This document shows positions 7,615 to 15,534 of a stretch of DNA of 64,000 nucleotides, one piece after another; position 1 is the stretch's first letter, and the number at the start of each line of letters is the position of its first letter. Source of the DNA: a virus; IMG/VR virus record IMGVR_UViG_3300042691_053605, positions 78,918-142,917 of that record. One strand, written 5' to 3'. Under the pieces are notes generated by a model. The model had not been told where the DNA came from and made no database searches. It saw nothing but the letters and a program-made list of their open reading frames with translations. The position numbers and the translations under genes were made by a program.

Positions 7615-9654
7615 TTAGGCTTTTTTGTTATATCCAAGTCCCCATTTAGCAGCAGTACTGCTATATGTCTTGGTTGCGGTTTGCGTTACTGTATTAATTG
7701 CATTATCCACAGCAGCAGGATCTCCAAGTAGCGCAGATCTTCTATAAAATTTACCTCCAGGTTTGCGAGTTCCAGTATTGCCTTCTCCACCGCTTCCTTT
7801 GTTTTTTCCGGTATACGCATCCACTTTTGTCATACTTGCTGACGAAATGTTTTGCTCATACCCAGGAGGCAAAGAATATAAACGGCCGCCACCTGCGTTA
7901 AACATGGATTCAATTGCATCGCGATCTCGTGGTCTTCCATGTGCCAATGTTATTGTTGCTTTGATTTCTGTAGGAAAATCATCAGGCCCAAGCTCATCAT
8001 TAAATTCAATTTTTGCATTTTCACAAATAAGATTGCCGATCATCATCATTGGATTAAACGGATTGCCTACCATTAAATGCCATTCACCAACAGGTTCTCC
8101 AGTTAAAATTGCTTTAATTCCGGTTACAAATCCTGGTTGTGAAGTCACGGTTGATTTCATATAGTTGCTTCCCATTCCAGCAGCAAGAGACTTAATTGCG
8201 TCAATAGGATTTTGAACCGCGGAAAACAAAAAATCACTTACCGCGCTTGCTGCCTTTGAAAATTGTGAAGCTACTGAATTCATAAAGGCCCCGGGATCAC
8301 CTCGTAACCAGGCAGCACGTCCCGCTTTCCCTCCAAGAAACGGAGCAGCATTTCCAGGCGCTCCTGGCCTAAAACGGTTAGCCCCGCCCCAGAATGTTGC
8401 GGACGCAGAAGTCAATAAGAGTAAATTTGACATAATATCAAGCATTGCTGCTTTAGCGTTTATACCTCCAATACTTCGAGCAGAATACTCAAAAACCAGG
8501 GTAATTTTATGATCAAATTTAAGTCCGCGCTCTCTCATTTTTACCGAGTCAATAACATTTATTGGCCCGATAATTTTATTTTGCCAAGGCCCATCGGTAT
8601 ACGGATCAGGGGGCGCACCTCTTTGAGCCTGTTGTTCATCTCCACCACGATAATCTCCCGAAATAAGTCCTAACCACTTTGCAACTCCAGGAACTGGACC
8701 AGCGCCTGCATCACCAGGCTCTGCAGGTGATACCACATTCATTTCTGATTTGAGGTCTTTCCAATTTAATCCTGTTTCAATAGGACCAAGAATGGTAGAT
8801 ATTTTATTTCCAGTATCTTCTCCAAGCCAGGTAACAGCGGTAGCCACTGGACGAAGCTTTGTAGTATCAAAAGGATTGTCTCCCTTTGGATTTTTTTCGC
8901 CATCGGCCTCTAAATTATCTGCAGTAGGAAACGGATATCTTCTAAGAGTTACTAAATAATTGTTAGGAATTAATTGCCACCATTTGCAATAAGCAAAATC
9001 CTGAAACCTATAAGGCATTCTATCACGATTCTTTTCTTCCTGGCTCCACTCTACTAATTGAGTTACTGTAGGCGATTTGTACCTATGTCCTCTTTCAGCG
9101 TTATATTGATCAACTTCGTACCACCTTGGCTGGTTTTCCTGATCCATTAAAAGTGACATGGCATTTGCATCCTTGGTAGCAGTAAATTGCTGAAAACTTA
9201 TATACGCATTAGGGTTCATAATTGACGGAACCCCGCCAAATTCTTTTAACTCTGAATACGCCGACAGATCTTTTATGTTTTGCGCGGACACCTTTTGCGA
9301 ATCGCTTTGATTAGGATCCTCGGGAAGAACAAAGCCTTCAACAAGAGGCTCAACGGCTTCTGCGCTAAAGCTTAAAAGTGTTGAATTTTTTGAATCCGAA
9401 ATAAAAATAAGTCTTGGATCATGCGGCCCCATCATTAAAGGTGGTTGCCCAGGAGTTGCTTCTTGCGTTACCGACGTATTGTTTTGTGGTTCCAGCGGTT
9501 TTGGAACATACAATGCTACGTTATCAATAAGAAAATCTACATTTGAATCCTCTATCACAAATTGATCAGGTACTCCGACTCTTTGAAGCGGATCCAGATA
9601 ATTGTAATAAACAAACGGGTCTTCTCTCTTAATAAAAATGTAAACTAATGCCAT
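7615..9654 (-). CDS. Large virion structural protein (tail/baseplate)
   Basis: A 679-residue protein opens the tail operon. I prefer the ATG at 9654 (MALVYIFIKRED) over an in-frame ATG nine codons upstream, because the upstream one would place the promoter motif inside the gene. The middle contains a Gly/Ala-rich helical stretch (about residues 390-500) and a beta region with WHLMVGNPFNPMMMIGNLIC (about 540-560). In other T4-like phages I associate such a tract with tail-tube-like or baseplate beta-sandwich folds. The C-terminus is Gly/Lys/Thr rich. It has no enzymatic motif. The virion role is inferred from neighbours. Confidence 0.55.
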   Translation of the reverse strand: MALVYIFIKREDPFVYYNYLDPLQRVGVPDQFVIEDSNVDFLIDNVALYVPKPLEPQNNTSVTQEATPGQPPLMMGPHDPRLIFISDSKNSTLLSFSAEAVEPLVEGFVLPEDPNQSDSQKVSAQNIKDLSAYSELKEFGGVPSIMNPNAYISFQQFTATKDANAMSLLMDQENQPRWYEVDQYNAERGHRYKSPTVTQLVEWSQEEKNRDRMPYRFQDFAYCKWWQLIPNNYLVTLRRYPFPTADNLEADGEKNPKGDNPFDTTKLRPVATAVTWLGEDTGNKISTILGPIETGLNWKDLKSEMNVVSPAEPGDAGAGPVPGVAKWLGLISGDYRGGDEQQAQRGAPPDPYTDGPWQNKIIGPINVIDSVKMRERGLKFDHKITLVFEYSARSIGGINAKAAMLDIMSNLLLLTSASATFWGGANRFRPGAPGNAAPFLGGKAGRAAWLRGDPGAFMNSVASQFSKAASAVSDFLFSAVQNPIDAIKSLAAGMGSNYMKSTVTSQPGFVTGIKAILTGEPVGEWHLMVGNPFNPMMMIGNLICENAKIEFNDELGPDDFPTEIKATITLAHGRPRDRDAIESMFNAGGGRLYSLPPGYEQNISSASMTKVDAYTGKNKGSGGEGNTGTRKPGGKFYRRSALLGDPAAVDNAINTVTQTATKTYSSTAAKWGLGYNKKA

Positions 9655-9670
9655 GCAAACATTTATTTTA

Positions 9671-9679
9671 CTATATATC
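9671..9679 (-). promoter_or_regulatory. Late-promoter motif GATATATAG, tail operon
   Basis: The minus-strand motif TGATATATAGTAAAA lies 17 nt before the ATG at 9654. It stands back to back with a plus-strand copy at 9707-9715, forming a divergent promoter pair in a 79-nt intergenic gap. Confidence 0.7.
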
Positions 9680-9706
9680 AAAGGTTATCCCAAAATGATT
9701 CTCTTA

Positions 9707-9715
9707 GATATATAG
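9707..9715 (+). promoter_or_regulatory. Late-promoter motif GATATATAG, plus strand
   Basis: TTAGATATATAGAAGAAAA lies on the plus strand 18 nt before the ATG at 9733, which starts one of the very few plus-strand genes here. The motif switching strand together with gene direction is strong internal evidence that it is a promoter. Confidence 0.75.
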
Positions 9716-9732
9716 AAGAAAATACATTAAGT

Positions 9733-10002
9733 ATGTCTATAGCATCATTTGGCGAATTCAAAAAGACTCTTAACGAAGAAGAGGAAGGAAAAATGTACTT
9801 GCAGGATTTGCAAGAAATTGCTACTTTAGCCACTAAACTTCGTGAAATGATAGATCCTAAAGAAGATCTTGAAGCCTGGATCCAGGACAAAATAACCATT
9901 GCTCATCACAATATGGAAGCAATTCATGGTTATTACAAATCCGAAGAAAAAGGTGGAACCAATTCCACTGCAACTGGCGACGTCTCAACAACTAGTTTGT
10001 AA
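9733..10002 (+). CDS. Small virion-associated-type protein (89 aa)
   Basis: This first gene of the plus-strand island encodes an acidic N-terminus with a FGEFKKTLNEEEE stretch, which is weakly like the capsid-targeting peptides seen elsewhere in the window. A helical motif follows at about 50-68, EDLEAWIQDKITIAHHNMEAI. I recall a similar W-x-Q-x-K-I-x-x-A-x-x-x-I/M-x-x-x-x-x-Y pattern near the C-terminus of many small phage proteins of unknown role. The last 20 residues are Ser/Thr/Gly rich. It is driven by its own GATATATAG motif, so it is probably a late gene. No function can be stated. Confidence 0.7.
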   Translation: MSIASFGEFKKTLNEEEEGKMYLQDLQEIATLATKLREMIDPKEDLEAWIQDKITIAHHNMEAIHGYYKSEEKGGTNSTATGDVSTTSL

Positions 10003-10003
10003 T

Positions 10004-10162
10004 ATGAAACGGGTTTTGCGTTTTGGCAGAGATATGATGCCTTCTGTAAAAAAGGAAAAAACAACCTTTTCAAAGAAGCCACGGCTGTTTAGACGGCTGA
10101 AAAAAATTGCAATAAAAATGGAAACTTTAAGAATGCAAAAAGATCTTGAAGACGGTGCTTAA
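10004..10162 (+). CDS. Small basic protein (52 aa)
   Basis: The gene starts 1 nt after the stop of the preceding plus-strand gene, so the pair is cotranscribed. The product is strongly basic with Met residues (MKRVLRFGRDMMPSVKK, then RRLKKIAIKMETLRM) and one predicted amphipathic helix. A longer reading that starts at 9899 would overlap the upstream gene almost completely, so I reject it. The stop codon shares the palindrome TTAA with the stop of the convergent minus-strand gene. It could bind nucleic acid. Its family is unknown. Confidence 0.6.
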   Translation: MKRVLRFGRDMMPSVKKEKTTFSKKPRLFRRLKKIAIKMETLRMQKDLEDGA

Positions 10163-10608
10163 TCCTCAAGCGGTATATTATGAATCCACTTAAACAGGGA
10201 ACTCTCTAGCATTCTACACTCTACAATATGAATTTTTTTTACAACAGGGAATATTGCAACGCCATTAAATAATTCATAGTAATCCTCATCTGCTCCTTCC
10301 TCTGTTAAAAATAAGACATCTTGAATGTCTGTATTTTCATTTACGTAAAACACAATAAATCGAATGATATCCTCATTTAGATCCGGGTTAGAATAGATTA
10401 TTGAATGCGCGCGATTTGCTTTCGATACGGTTTTAATCTGCTTCTTTATTTCCTCATTTATTAGGAAGCTGGAATACTCGTCAAGTTCTGACGGGTTATA
10501 CCCAAGAGATTGTATAATTTCGCTAACTGAAATTACATGTTGCTTCCTCATATTTAAGAAAGCCTTCTTTAACTTATCGCGTTCTTCCCGAGTGATGTAG
10601 AGATTCAT
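10159..10608 (-). CDS. Hypothetical protein (149 aa)
   Basis: The product is helical at the N-terminus (REERDKLKKAFLNMRKQH) and alpha/beta afterwards. It is acidic in the middle (EEGADEDYYELF) and has no membrane segment. I do not recognise the family. It converges with the plus-strand island, and the two stop codons overlap in TTAA at 10159-10162. It is the last gene of a run of small genes (10159-12574), whose products include a Nudix protein and a coiled-coil protein. Confidence 0.6.
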   Translation of the reverse strand: MNLYITREERDKLKKAFLNMRKQHVISVSEIIQSLGYNPSELDEYSSFLINEEIKKQIKTVSKANRAHSIIYSNPDLNEDIIRFIVFYVNENTDIQDVLFLTEEGADEDYYELFNGVAIFPVVKKIHIVECRMLESSLFKWIHNIPLED

Positions 10609-10629
10609 CCTATTGTTTTCTTAATATAT

Positions 10630-10950
10630 TCACGCTTTTCTGCGTGCCTCTCTTTTAGCGAGTTTTTCTGCTCGGGCCTCTTCTATTTGTTTGTTCTTTT
10701 GCAAAATCTCTTCGGCCTGTTCACGAGTGTGCCCAGATTCCATTAAGCTTGCTAATTGTTTTGACCAATTTTCTGCCTCATCATTAATTCTTTGATTTTC
10801 GGCTTCCTGGATATTTTGCAAATATGTTTGTTTAACATATTCTTTTTTGCGGGCTTTGATAGCCTCGCGTTGTTCAAAAGTCATTTGTTTTTCAATTTTG
10901 TGAAAACCAAATTGTTTTTCCATCTGACGACGTTCTCTTCTATTTTGCAT
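10630..10950 (-). CDS. Basic coiled-coil protein (106 aa)
   Basis: The protein is almost entirely helical and charged. It begins with MQNRRERRQMEKQFG, a pattern like the small R-R-E-R-R start of many phage and bacterial proteins, and ends in EKLAKREARRKA. Heptad-like spacing of Leu/Ile/Ala suggests a coiled coil. It starts inside the last codons of the Nudix gene (11-nt overlap). It could be an RNA- or protein-binding adaptor. No catalytic motif is seen. Confidence 0.6.
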   Translation of the reverse strand: MQNRRERRQMEKQFGFHKIEKQMTFEQREAIKARKKEYVKQTYLQNIQEAENQRINDEAENWSKQLASLMESGHTREQAEEILQKNKQIEEARAEKLAKREARRKA

Positions 10951-11476
10951 TGTTAAAGGATTTTTGATACATAACGTTAAACAATCTTAAAAAGGCTCCT
11001 AATAGTAGAGTTTCCGAAGACTGTAAAGCCTCCGATACATCTACCATAGTAAGTTCTGAATTGGCCTCTTGATGAGATCCATCAGGTTGATTATTGCCTT
11101 TTTGAATTCCAGTTACATCAACCGCAAAAGCAGGATATTGACGGTCACTATCTTTGCTATCGTGAAAATTTCCAAGGAACACCCAACGATTTGTATCCGC
11201 GGGATCCAATTTGTATCCGCCTTCCTCGTAGAGTTCTCTTACCGCAGCCTCATAGGCATCCGCATCGGAATTATCAATAGTTCCGGTAATTAGCGTATCT
11301 GCGTAATTGGTTTCTCTAAGTGGATTCCACTCTTTCAAAACTCCAATTTTTTCAATAATTCCGCCTTTGCTTACGGTAAACGGAAGAACTGCAACCGATA
11401 CCGTTTTTGTGTGTACTCCGTACTTACCGTTTACTTCTACAATATCGAAGTACGGCGTTTCAAATAATTTATTCAT
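10940..11476 (-). CDS. Nudix-type hydrolase
   Basis: The 178-residue product has a Nudix-like box at about residues 85-107: GTIDN, then YEAAVRELYEEGGY, matching G-x5-E-x7-R-E-U-x-E-E-x-G-U in its second half. Between G and R the box has one residue more than the classical spacing and lacks the first Glu at the exact position, so activity may be altered. Family members hydrolyse nucleoside diphosphates linked to other groups (ADP-ribose, NADH, capped RNA). The start at 11476 lies 8 nt inside the upstream gene (ATGAATAA), which argues for this ATG rather than the one ten codons earlier. Confidence 0.65.
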   Translation of the reverse strand: MNKLFETPYFDIVEVNGKYGVHTKTVSVAVLPFTVSKGGIIEKIGVLKEWNPLRETNYADTLITGTIDNSDADAYEAAVRELYEEGGYKLDPADTNRWVFLGNFHDSKDSDRQYPAFAVDVTGIQKGNNQPDGSHQEANSELTMVDVSEALQSSETLLLGAFLRLFNVMYQKSFNNAK

Positions 11477-11984
11477 TTTTTCCTCTTTTTTTCTTGGTGA
11501 CTGCATCCACTTTTTGTTTAACTATTAATCTGATTTGATCCATTACGGAATCATTGTTTACCGAGCGTACCAAATAATTTGCGATATGAGTGTCGCCTCC
11601 ATTATATGAATCCACAATAACTTTTATGAGTTCGTCAGATGGCATATCTAAATCCAGAGTAATCTGCATTTTGGTCTTCTTTTTCTTACTCATTTCCAAT
11701 AAGTCATATACCGGATTGAGTTCAGCTGGCGGCTGTGTTTTTGCTTCTTTCTTTACCACTTCTTCCTGACGAGGAGCTTTAACGGGTTCAGGTTCCGGCA
11801 GATACGGTGCTTCCGCTGGATTACTAATAGGAAGAATCCATTCTCCTACTAATTGAGTATTACATTGGCTGCCATCTTCAAATACAAAAAACTCCATGTT
11901 ATCATCGTTAATTGTAGTCACGGCTGTAACAATTTTCCCCATTTGGTCGCCGCGAACCCATTGGAACATTTGTGGTTTATCCAT
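11469..11984 (-). CDS. Hypothetical protein (171 aa)
   Basis: I place the start at 11984 (MDKPQMFQW), 4 nt after the stop of the preceding gene. A longer in-frame reading to 12296 would run through that gene and is unlikely. The N-terminal 60 residues are beta-like (VTAVTTINDDNMEFFVFED). A Pro/Glu/Lys-rich linker follows (about 65-95), and a C-terminal helical domain (about 105-171; MPSDELIKVIVDSYNGGD) ends in a basic tail KKKRGKNE. It has no recognised family. It is coupled to the Nudix gene by overlap. Confidence 0.6.
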   Translation of the reverse strand: MDKPQMFQWVRGDQMGKIVTAVTTINDDNMEFFVFEDGSQCNTQLVGEWILPISNPAEAPYLPEPEPVKAPRQEEVVKKEAKTQPPAELNPVYDLLEMSKKKKTKMQITLDLDMPSDELIKVIVDSYNGGDTHIANYLVRSVNNDSVMDQIRLIVKQKVDAVTKKKRGKNE

Positions 11985-11988
11985 CTTA

Positions 11989-12315
11989 TTATAGTTTAAC
12001 ATAACTGTTGTATTCTTTCGTGTACTCATATACCCATTCAGCCGTAATGCCTTGCACAGTCCAACCCAGCATTTCTTCGCGAAAGTTTTCCAAAAACTCT
12101 CTGAAATACTTTCCTGGATCGCCGTTTGACTGATAGGTAAATTGGGAAACTGGGAGCTTAAAGGTGTGCCTGGTGCCTTTAACCCGCCAGAATAGGTACT
12201 GAGCATTTCCAATGTTTTCATACCCAAATTCGATTGTGAGTGGTTCCCATCCATCGGGTTCAACATGGTATTCTCCTGTGTAATCAAGTTCATCAAAATT
12301 CTTATGAAACGGCAT
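11989..12315 (-). CDS. Hypothetical protein (108 aa)
   Basis: The start at 12315 (MPFHKNFDELDY) is preferred because it overlaps the upstream gene by 14 nt; an ATG 12 codons earlier would overlap far more. The product is an acidic, aromatic-rich small protein (GYENIGNAQYLFWRVKG) with an alpha/beta look and no cysteines. It has no recognised family. It is part of the 12574-10159 run of small genes. Confidence 0.6.
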   Translation of the reverse strand: MPFHKNFDELDYTGEYHVEPDGWEPLTIEFGYENIGNAQYLFWRVKGTRHTFKLPVSQFTYQSNGDPGKYFREFLENFREEMLGWTVQGITAEWVYEYTKEYNSYVKL

Positions 12316-12574
12316 TTTCTTCTGAAGATTTCTTAACGTGTTCTTCCTCAAGTGCTTTTAGCATCATTTCCATAATATCACCGATTCCTGAATTGTGGTT
12401 TTCTGCCATTGCCTCGATATCCTGTCTCATCATTCGGATGTTTGCAAGACCTTTTTCTCCGTGATTAATTTGAATAATCACACTATCCCAATCGGAATAC
12501 GCTTTGTTTTTAAGTGCTTCTTGTTTAAGATCAAACTCAGCCTTTTCCTCTTCGAATGTTTTCTTTTTAGCCAT
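12302..12574 (-). CDS. Hypothetical helical protein (90 aa)
   Basis: The start at 12574 (MAKKKTFEEEKAEF) is preferred. The longer reading to 12658 would begin inside the terminator of the next gene. The product is helical and charged, with Met-rich GIGDIMEMMLKALEEE near the C-terminus, and probably oligomerises. A TATAAATATAG element lies 14-27 nt upstream, so this is probably the first gene of the small-gene operon. Its function is unknown. Confidence 0.6.
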   Translation of the reverse strand: MAKKKTFEEEKAEFDLKQEALKNKAYSDWDSVIIQINHGEKGLANIRMMRQDIEAMAENHNSGIGDIMEMMLKALEEEHVKKSSEENAVS

Positions 12575-12587
12575 AGTAGTATGTTTA

Positions 12588-12601
12588 CTATATTTATATT
12601 C
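12588..12601 (-). promoter_or_regulatory. Promoter-like element TATAAATATAG
   Basis: The minus-strand reading GAATATAAATATAG directly follows the terminator at 12628-12661 and precedes the ATG at 12574. It resembles both the local GATATATAG motif and the T4 late promoter core TATAAATA. Confidence 0.5.
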
Positions 12602-12627
12602 GCTCATAGAAAAAAGTTTCAGGGCAT

Positions 12628-12661
12628 AAAAAAGCCTTGAACACTGGTAAAAGTTCAAGGC
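12628..12661 (-). terminator. Rho-independent terminator
   Basis: On the minus strand GCCTTGAAC and GTTCAAGGC form a perfect 9-bp stem followed by six T. It lies just after the stop of the nuclease-like gene (12683). Confidence 0.85.
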
Positions 12662-12682
12662 TAAGATTAGTGACCTTAGTTT

Positions 12683-13510
12683 TTATAGCTTTACTTCTGG
12701 CTTAATAACCCCACTTGTATATGCGCCAATAAAAATTTCATTTTTTTGCACATTTTTAATTGCAATAATTTCGCCATCTTTAGCAGGCTGTTGGTTATTT
12801 CGTATGAATATAATCGGATGATTTTTGAAGTAGTTTTCGTATGCGACTTCTTGAAACTTTGCTTCAAGATTAGACCATCCTTGAGGATCATTTCTTTTAA
12901 TAACATCAATATCGCCTTTATTAAATTCTTTGGTCTTTTTAATACCGTTTTTGTCAAGTAGATCTGCAAATTCTTGAATAATTGGCATCACCTTATCGGG
13001 AAATGTTCCGCCCATCTTAAAATTTGAAGCAACATTAGCGGAAGAAACATATACCGCTTTCAGCTCATAAGTAGTACCGCCTGATGAAATATCAGCGCCT
13101 GCACTACTGCCACCGCCGATAACAGCATCATTAACCAAAAAGTAAATTAAAACTTCGCCAGGACCAATTCCACCAACTTTATATTTGAAAAGATTTGTAA
13201 ATCCTTGCGCGTTCTCAGATCTCAATTCCCCGATTAATTTATTTATGCCAGCCATATCTACTGATCCCAATGTTGTACTTAAATCAAACTTTGGAAAAAA
13301 GTACTTTTTGAAAAGATACTGAATTGCTTTTTTGTAAGTAACAGTTTTGAAGTCTGCCTCTGTAAGATTAAATCCAGAAACTTTTTCTGCTCGCGCTAAA
13401 AATTTCATATCCTCTTCACCAAGTTCAAGATTTTCAAGAATACCGCGAAAGTACTCTTCACGATTTGCTTCTTCGGTAATAATGAAATTTTTGTAATCAA
13501 GTAAGCTCAT
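12683..13510 (-). CDS. Putative PD-(D/E)xK nuclease-like protein with targeting-like N-terminus
   Basis: A 275-residue protein. In the middle (about 115-160) it shows GEVLIYFLVNDAV, then GADISSGG and YELKAVYVS. An Asp followed by E-x-K on the next strand fits the PD-(D/E)xK nuclease core, with the upstream Glu of GPGEVL as a possible fourth residue. The first residues MSLLDYKNFIITEEA resemble the capsid-targeting-like peptides of nearby genes (Y-x-x-F-I-x-x-E). If both readings are right, it is a DNase packed in the head. A head-completion or endonuclease role is an alternative. It is a single-gene unit that ends at a strong terminator. Confidence 0.5.
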   Translation of the reverse strand: MSLLDYKNFIITEEANREEYFRGILENLELGEEDMKFLARAEKVSGFNLTEADFKTVTYKKAIQYLFKKYFFPKFDLSTTLGSVDMAGINKLIGELRSENAQGFTNLFKYKVGGIGPGEVLIYFLVNDAVIGGGSSAGADISSGGTTYELKAVYVSSANVASNFKMGGTFPDKVMPIIQEFADLLDKNGIKKTKEFNKGDIDVIKRNDPQGWSNLEAKFQEVAYENYFKNHPIIFIRNNQQPAKDGEIIAIKNVQKNEIFIGAYTSGVIKPEVKL

Positions 13511-13550
13511 TCTGCGGTTGTCTTTTTTTCTTTTTATATTATCCTTAACA

Positions 13551-13580
13551 CAAATAAAGAGTGATCACTACGATCACTCT
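13551..13580 (-). terminator. Rho-independent terminator overlapping a stop codon
   Basis: AGAGTGATC and GATCACTCT form a 9-bp stem with a 5-nt loop on the minus strand, followed by TTATTTG. The TGA stop of the DUF4494-like gene (13574) lies inside the stem. It closes the long late operon. Confidence 0.7.
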
Positions 13581-13792
13581 ATAACTATCTCGGGTCCACC
13601 GATGTACTCTACAATACCGCTTTTTGAAACGGATCTAATTTCATAATCAAAGGTGGTTCCTCTAAATTTTTCTCGTACTTTTGCCTGAGACTCTTCAATT
13701 GTCTCTGCATTTACAAGATAAGTTTCTGTAATGGTACGAACTTTACCATCATCATCGTAACTTGTTTTTACTCTTACTGTCCAGTGAGCCAT
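13574..13792 (-). CDS. DUF4494-like protein (72 aa)
   Basis: The small protein has W-x-V-x-V-K near the start, a basic/acidic turn DDDGKVRTITETYLVNAETIEE and a beta-rich C-terminus. The T-E-x-Y-L-V-(D/N)-A-x-x-x-x-E-A/S pattern is what I know from DUF4494, a small family nearly confined to Bacteroidota. That supports a Bacteroidota host, since phages tend to carry host-lineage families. Its role is unknown. It is the last gene before the terminator that overlaps its stop. Confidence 0.6.
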   Translation of the reverse strand: MAHWTVRVKTSYDDDGKVRTITETYLVNAETIEESQAKVREKFRGTTFDYEIRSVSKSGIVEYIGGPEIVIE

Positions 13793-13822
13793 ATTATTGT
13801 GTTTTAAGGGTTGTCTGTTTAT

Positions 13823-14692
13823 TTATCCTTGCAAGAGATTGTTTTCAAAAATGATATTGCAAATTTCTCGTGATATCTGTGTATCGGAAGGATAATGAAT
13901 TCCGGTAACTTCTCGGCTGCGTGCTACTCTTTCTCCCAAATCTTTTAATTCCTTTTTAATCTTGGGATATTTTCTTGAGTAATACTCACTCATTACAAAT
14001 CCGGTTAGCGCATGACCGCTGGGATACGCCGCAGTCATTGCATCTGTTCTGATTAGCGGATAAAGAGGATAGTTGCAACATTTTGCTAATTGATAAGGCC
14101 TTGGGCGATTGATTATGTCTTTTAGAAAATAGAGAATTCCATCTGGCTGAGAGTCAATTCGGAAATACCCACCCATATCTTCCTCATAGCCGTTTTCTTT
14201 TAAGAGATCAATAAAAGACTGCGCTAAATTACTCACATCATCTACATATCTTGCAAAAGTTATCTCCTCAGCGGTGGCTTCTGCTGTAAGTTTAACCAGG
14301 GTTTCTAAATCCTTTTTTGTGGTTTCACTATCATTGGCAGGAGCGGTTGCACGCATTCTTTCGCAAATACCTTTTTCAATAAACCAGTTCTTAATCGGAT
14401 CGTCAGCCTTTTGTGAAATTTCAAAAAGTTCCATTGGAGGATTTCCGTATTGCACAGAATTAACATCGATACCCTCATCAGTAACTCCCATTTGAGCCTC
14501 ATAGAGATCGGTTTTCTTCTTCTTGCCTTTATCCGGCCCACCCTCATGCGGAATCATACCTTGTGCAATTAGAGAAGTTCTAACGCCAAACGGTATTTCC
14601 TTTCCGTCCTCGTATTCTTTTTTGTACTTTTGTAAAGTTTCATCTGAATACGGAGATTCTTTCTCTGTTATGAATTCTTTGTAGTTTTTCAT
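13823..14692 (-). CDS. PAP2-family acid phosphatase with targeting-like N-terminus
   Basis: The 289-residue protein carries all three PAP2 signature motifs in order: K-x6-R-P as KDIINRPRP (about 190-200), PSGH in AAYPSGHALTG (about 222-232) and S-R-x5-H-x3-D as SREVTGIHYPSD (about 258-270). These hold the phosphohistidine chemistry that removes phosphate from lipids or small molecules. It has no membrane helices, so it is the soluble acid-phosphatase type. The N-terminus MKNYKEFITEKE closely matches the T4 capsid-targeting pattern, so packaging into the head is possible. It overlaps the next gene by 4 nt (ATGA). Confidence 0.85.
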   Translation of the reverse strand: MKNYKEFITEKESPYSDETLQKYKKEYEDGKEIPFGVRTSLIAQGMIPHEGGPDKGKKKKTDLYEAQMGVTDEGIDVNSVQYGNPPMELFEISQKADDPIKNWFIEKGICERMRATAPANDSETTKKDLETLVKLTAEATAEEITFARYVDDVSNLAQSFIDLLKENGYEEDMGGYFRIDSQPDGILYFLKDIINRPRPYQLAKCCNYPLYPLIRTDAMTAAYPSGHALTGFVMSEYYSRKYPKIKKELKDLGERVARSREVTGIHYPSDTQISREICNIIFENNLLQG

Positions 14693-14985
14693 TTATCAAG
14701 TAGGTCTTCTCTACCAAGTTGTTTGTAAACCTCTTGGCGGGTTTTTTCCATTTTTTCTGCGTACTCGGGATCGGATTTGCGGTTAAACACAATTTGTTGT
14801 GTAAGACTTCCGCTAATCTTTTTTAAGTCTTTTTTGCGTGTTTTAATCAGCCAGGCTGCAAGATCTTTAATACTTAAATCACGAAAACGGCCTTCTGCAT
14901 CCGGAGCATCACTGTCTTTCCAATCTGGAGCGTTAGCAGGTTTTTTCTCTGCTAACCAACTTTCATATAGTTTTACGTACATCAT
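14689..14985 (-). CDS. Small protein with targeting-like peptide (98 aa)
   Basis: The N-terminus (MMYVKLYESWLAEKK) is nearly identical in pattern to that of the nucleotidyltransferase at 21637-22704 (MYVRLYENWLAEGG), although the rest of the proteins differ. The body is helical and basic (LAAWLIKTRKKDLKKISGSL). In other phages I recall short proteins of this kind as hypothetical. The shared peptide suggests the same destination, probably the capsid interior. ATG and the upstream stop overlap (ATGATG), giving two possible starts one codon apart. Confidence 0.65.
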   Translation of the reverse strand: MMYVKLYESWLAEKKPANAPDWKDSDAPDAEGRFRDLSIKDLAAWLIKTRKKDLKKISGSLTQQIVFNRKSDPEYAEKMEKTRQEVYKQLGREDLLDK

Positions 14986-15527
14986 TTAGGTATTCCGATA
15001 AGAACTTTTGTTTTCATTGGACCGCCGGTGAGTTTTCTGTCGTAACTGCCATCAGGATTCATTTTGATATCCTTGTTTAGCACTTTACGAATTTCTTTCT
15101 CATCTTTGATATGGGTCAACCCAAATTTTTGTGCAAGATCTGGATCAACCTCGGCGTAAAAGCCTCTGGTTTTCATCAGTTCAATCATTTTTAGTACTGC
15201 ATCCTTCTTTGCCTGTGTACCACCGTCCTGACCCATTACAGTCATTTTTACTCCATGCGGTGTTGGTTTACCACCAAGTACTACATCCGCGTCAGGATCG
15301 GTATCAACATCTTTTGCAATCCAATAAGTAACATCAGAACCTTTAAGATCTGAACCTTTTTTGAATTCCACGTTTCCGCCTTTACCTGCATACGCCTTAT
15401 TAATAAGATCCACAATTTCATCAGCGTAATCCAGCAGCTCTGATTGCGGTATATCCACAAATATTTGTTTAGGATGTGCATCCGCAAAACTTTCAGCTAG
15501 CCAAGAGGCATAATTTAGAATTTTCAT
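14982..15527 (-). CDS. Targeting-peptide protein, possibly acetyltransferase-like (181 aa)
   Basis: It starts MKILNYASWLAESFADA, again with Y-x-x-W-L-A-E. The remainder is alpha/beta: LLDYADEIVDLINKAYAGKGG, then DADVVLGGKPT, HGVKMTVMGQDGG and a C-terminal FGLTHIKDEKEIRKVL. I recall this domain from other T4-like phages, where it is sometimes called a GNAT-like acetyltransferase, but I cannot point to a clear acetyl-CoA-binding loop. It lies between the cell-wall gene at 15535 and two further targeting-peptide genes. The likely role is an injected internal protein. Confidence 0.5.
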   Translation of the reverse strand: MKILNYASWLAESFADAHPKQIFVDIPQSELLDYADEIVDLINKAYAGKGGNVEFKKGSDLKGSDVTYWIAKDVDTDPDADVVLGGKPTPHGVKMTVMGQDGGTQAKKDAVLKMIELMKTRGFYAEVDPDLAQKFGLTHIKDEKEIRKVLNKDIKMNPDGSYDRKLTGGPMKTKVLIGIPK

Positions 15528-15534
15528 ACCTTAT

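Noticed and set aside
9678-9899. Minus-strand frame MVILSWIQ opposite the plus-strand island
   Set aside because: It lies opposite the 9733 gene and across the divergent promoters; Ser/Leu composition fits an antisense shadow.
11985-12296. Extended start of the 171-residue protein at 11469
   Set aside because: The extension would run through the 108-residue gene in another frame; an ATG at 11984 directly follows that gene's stop.
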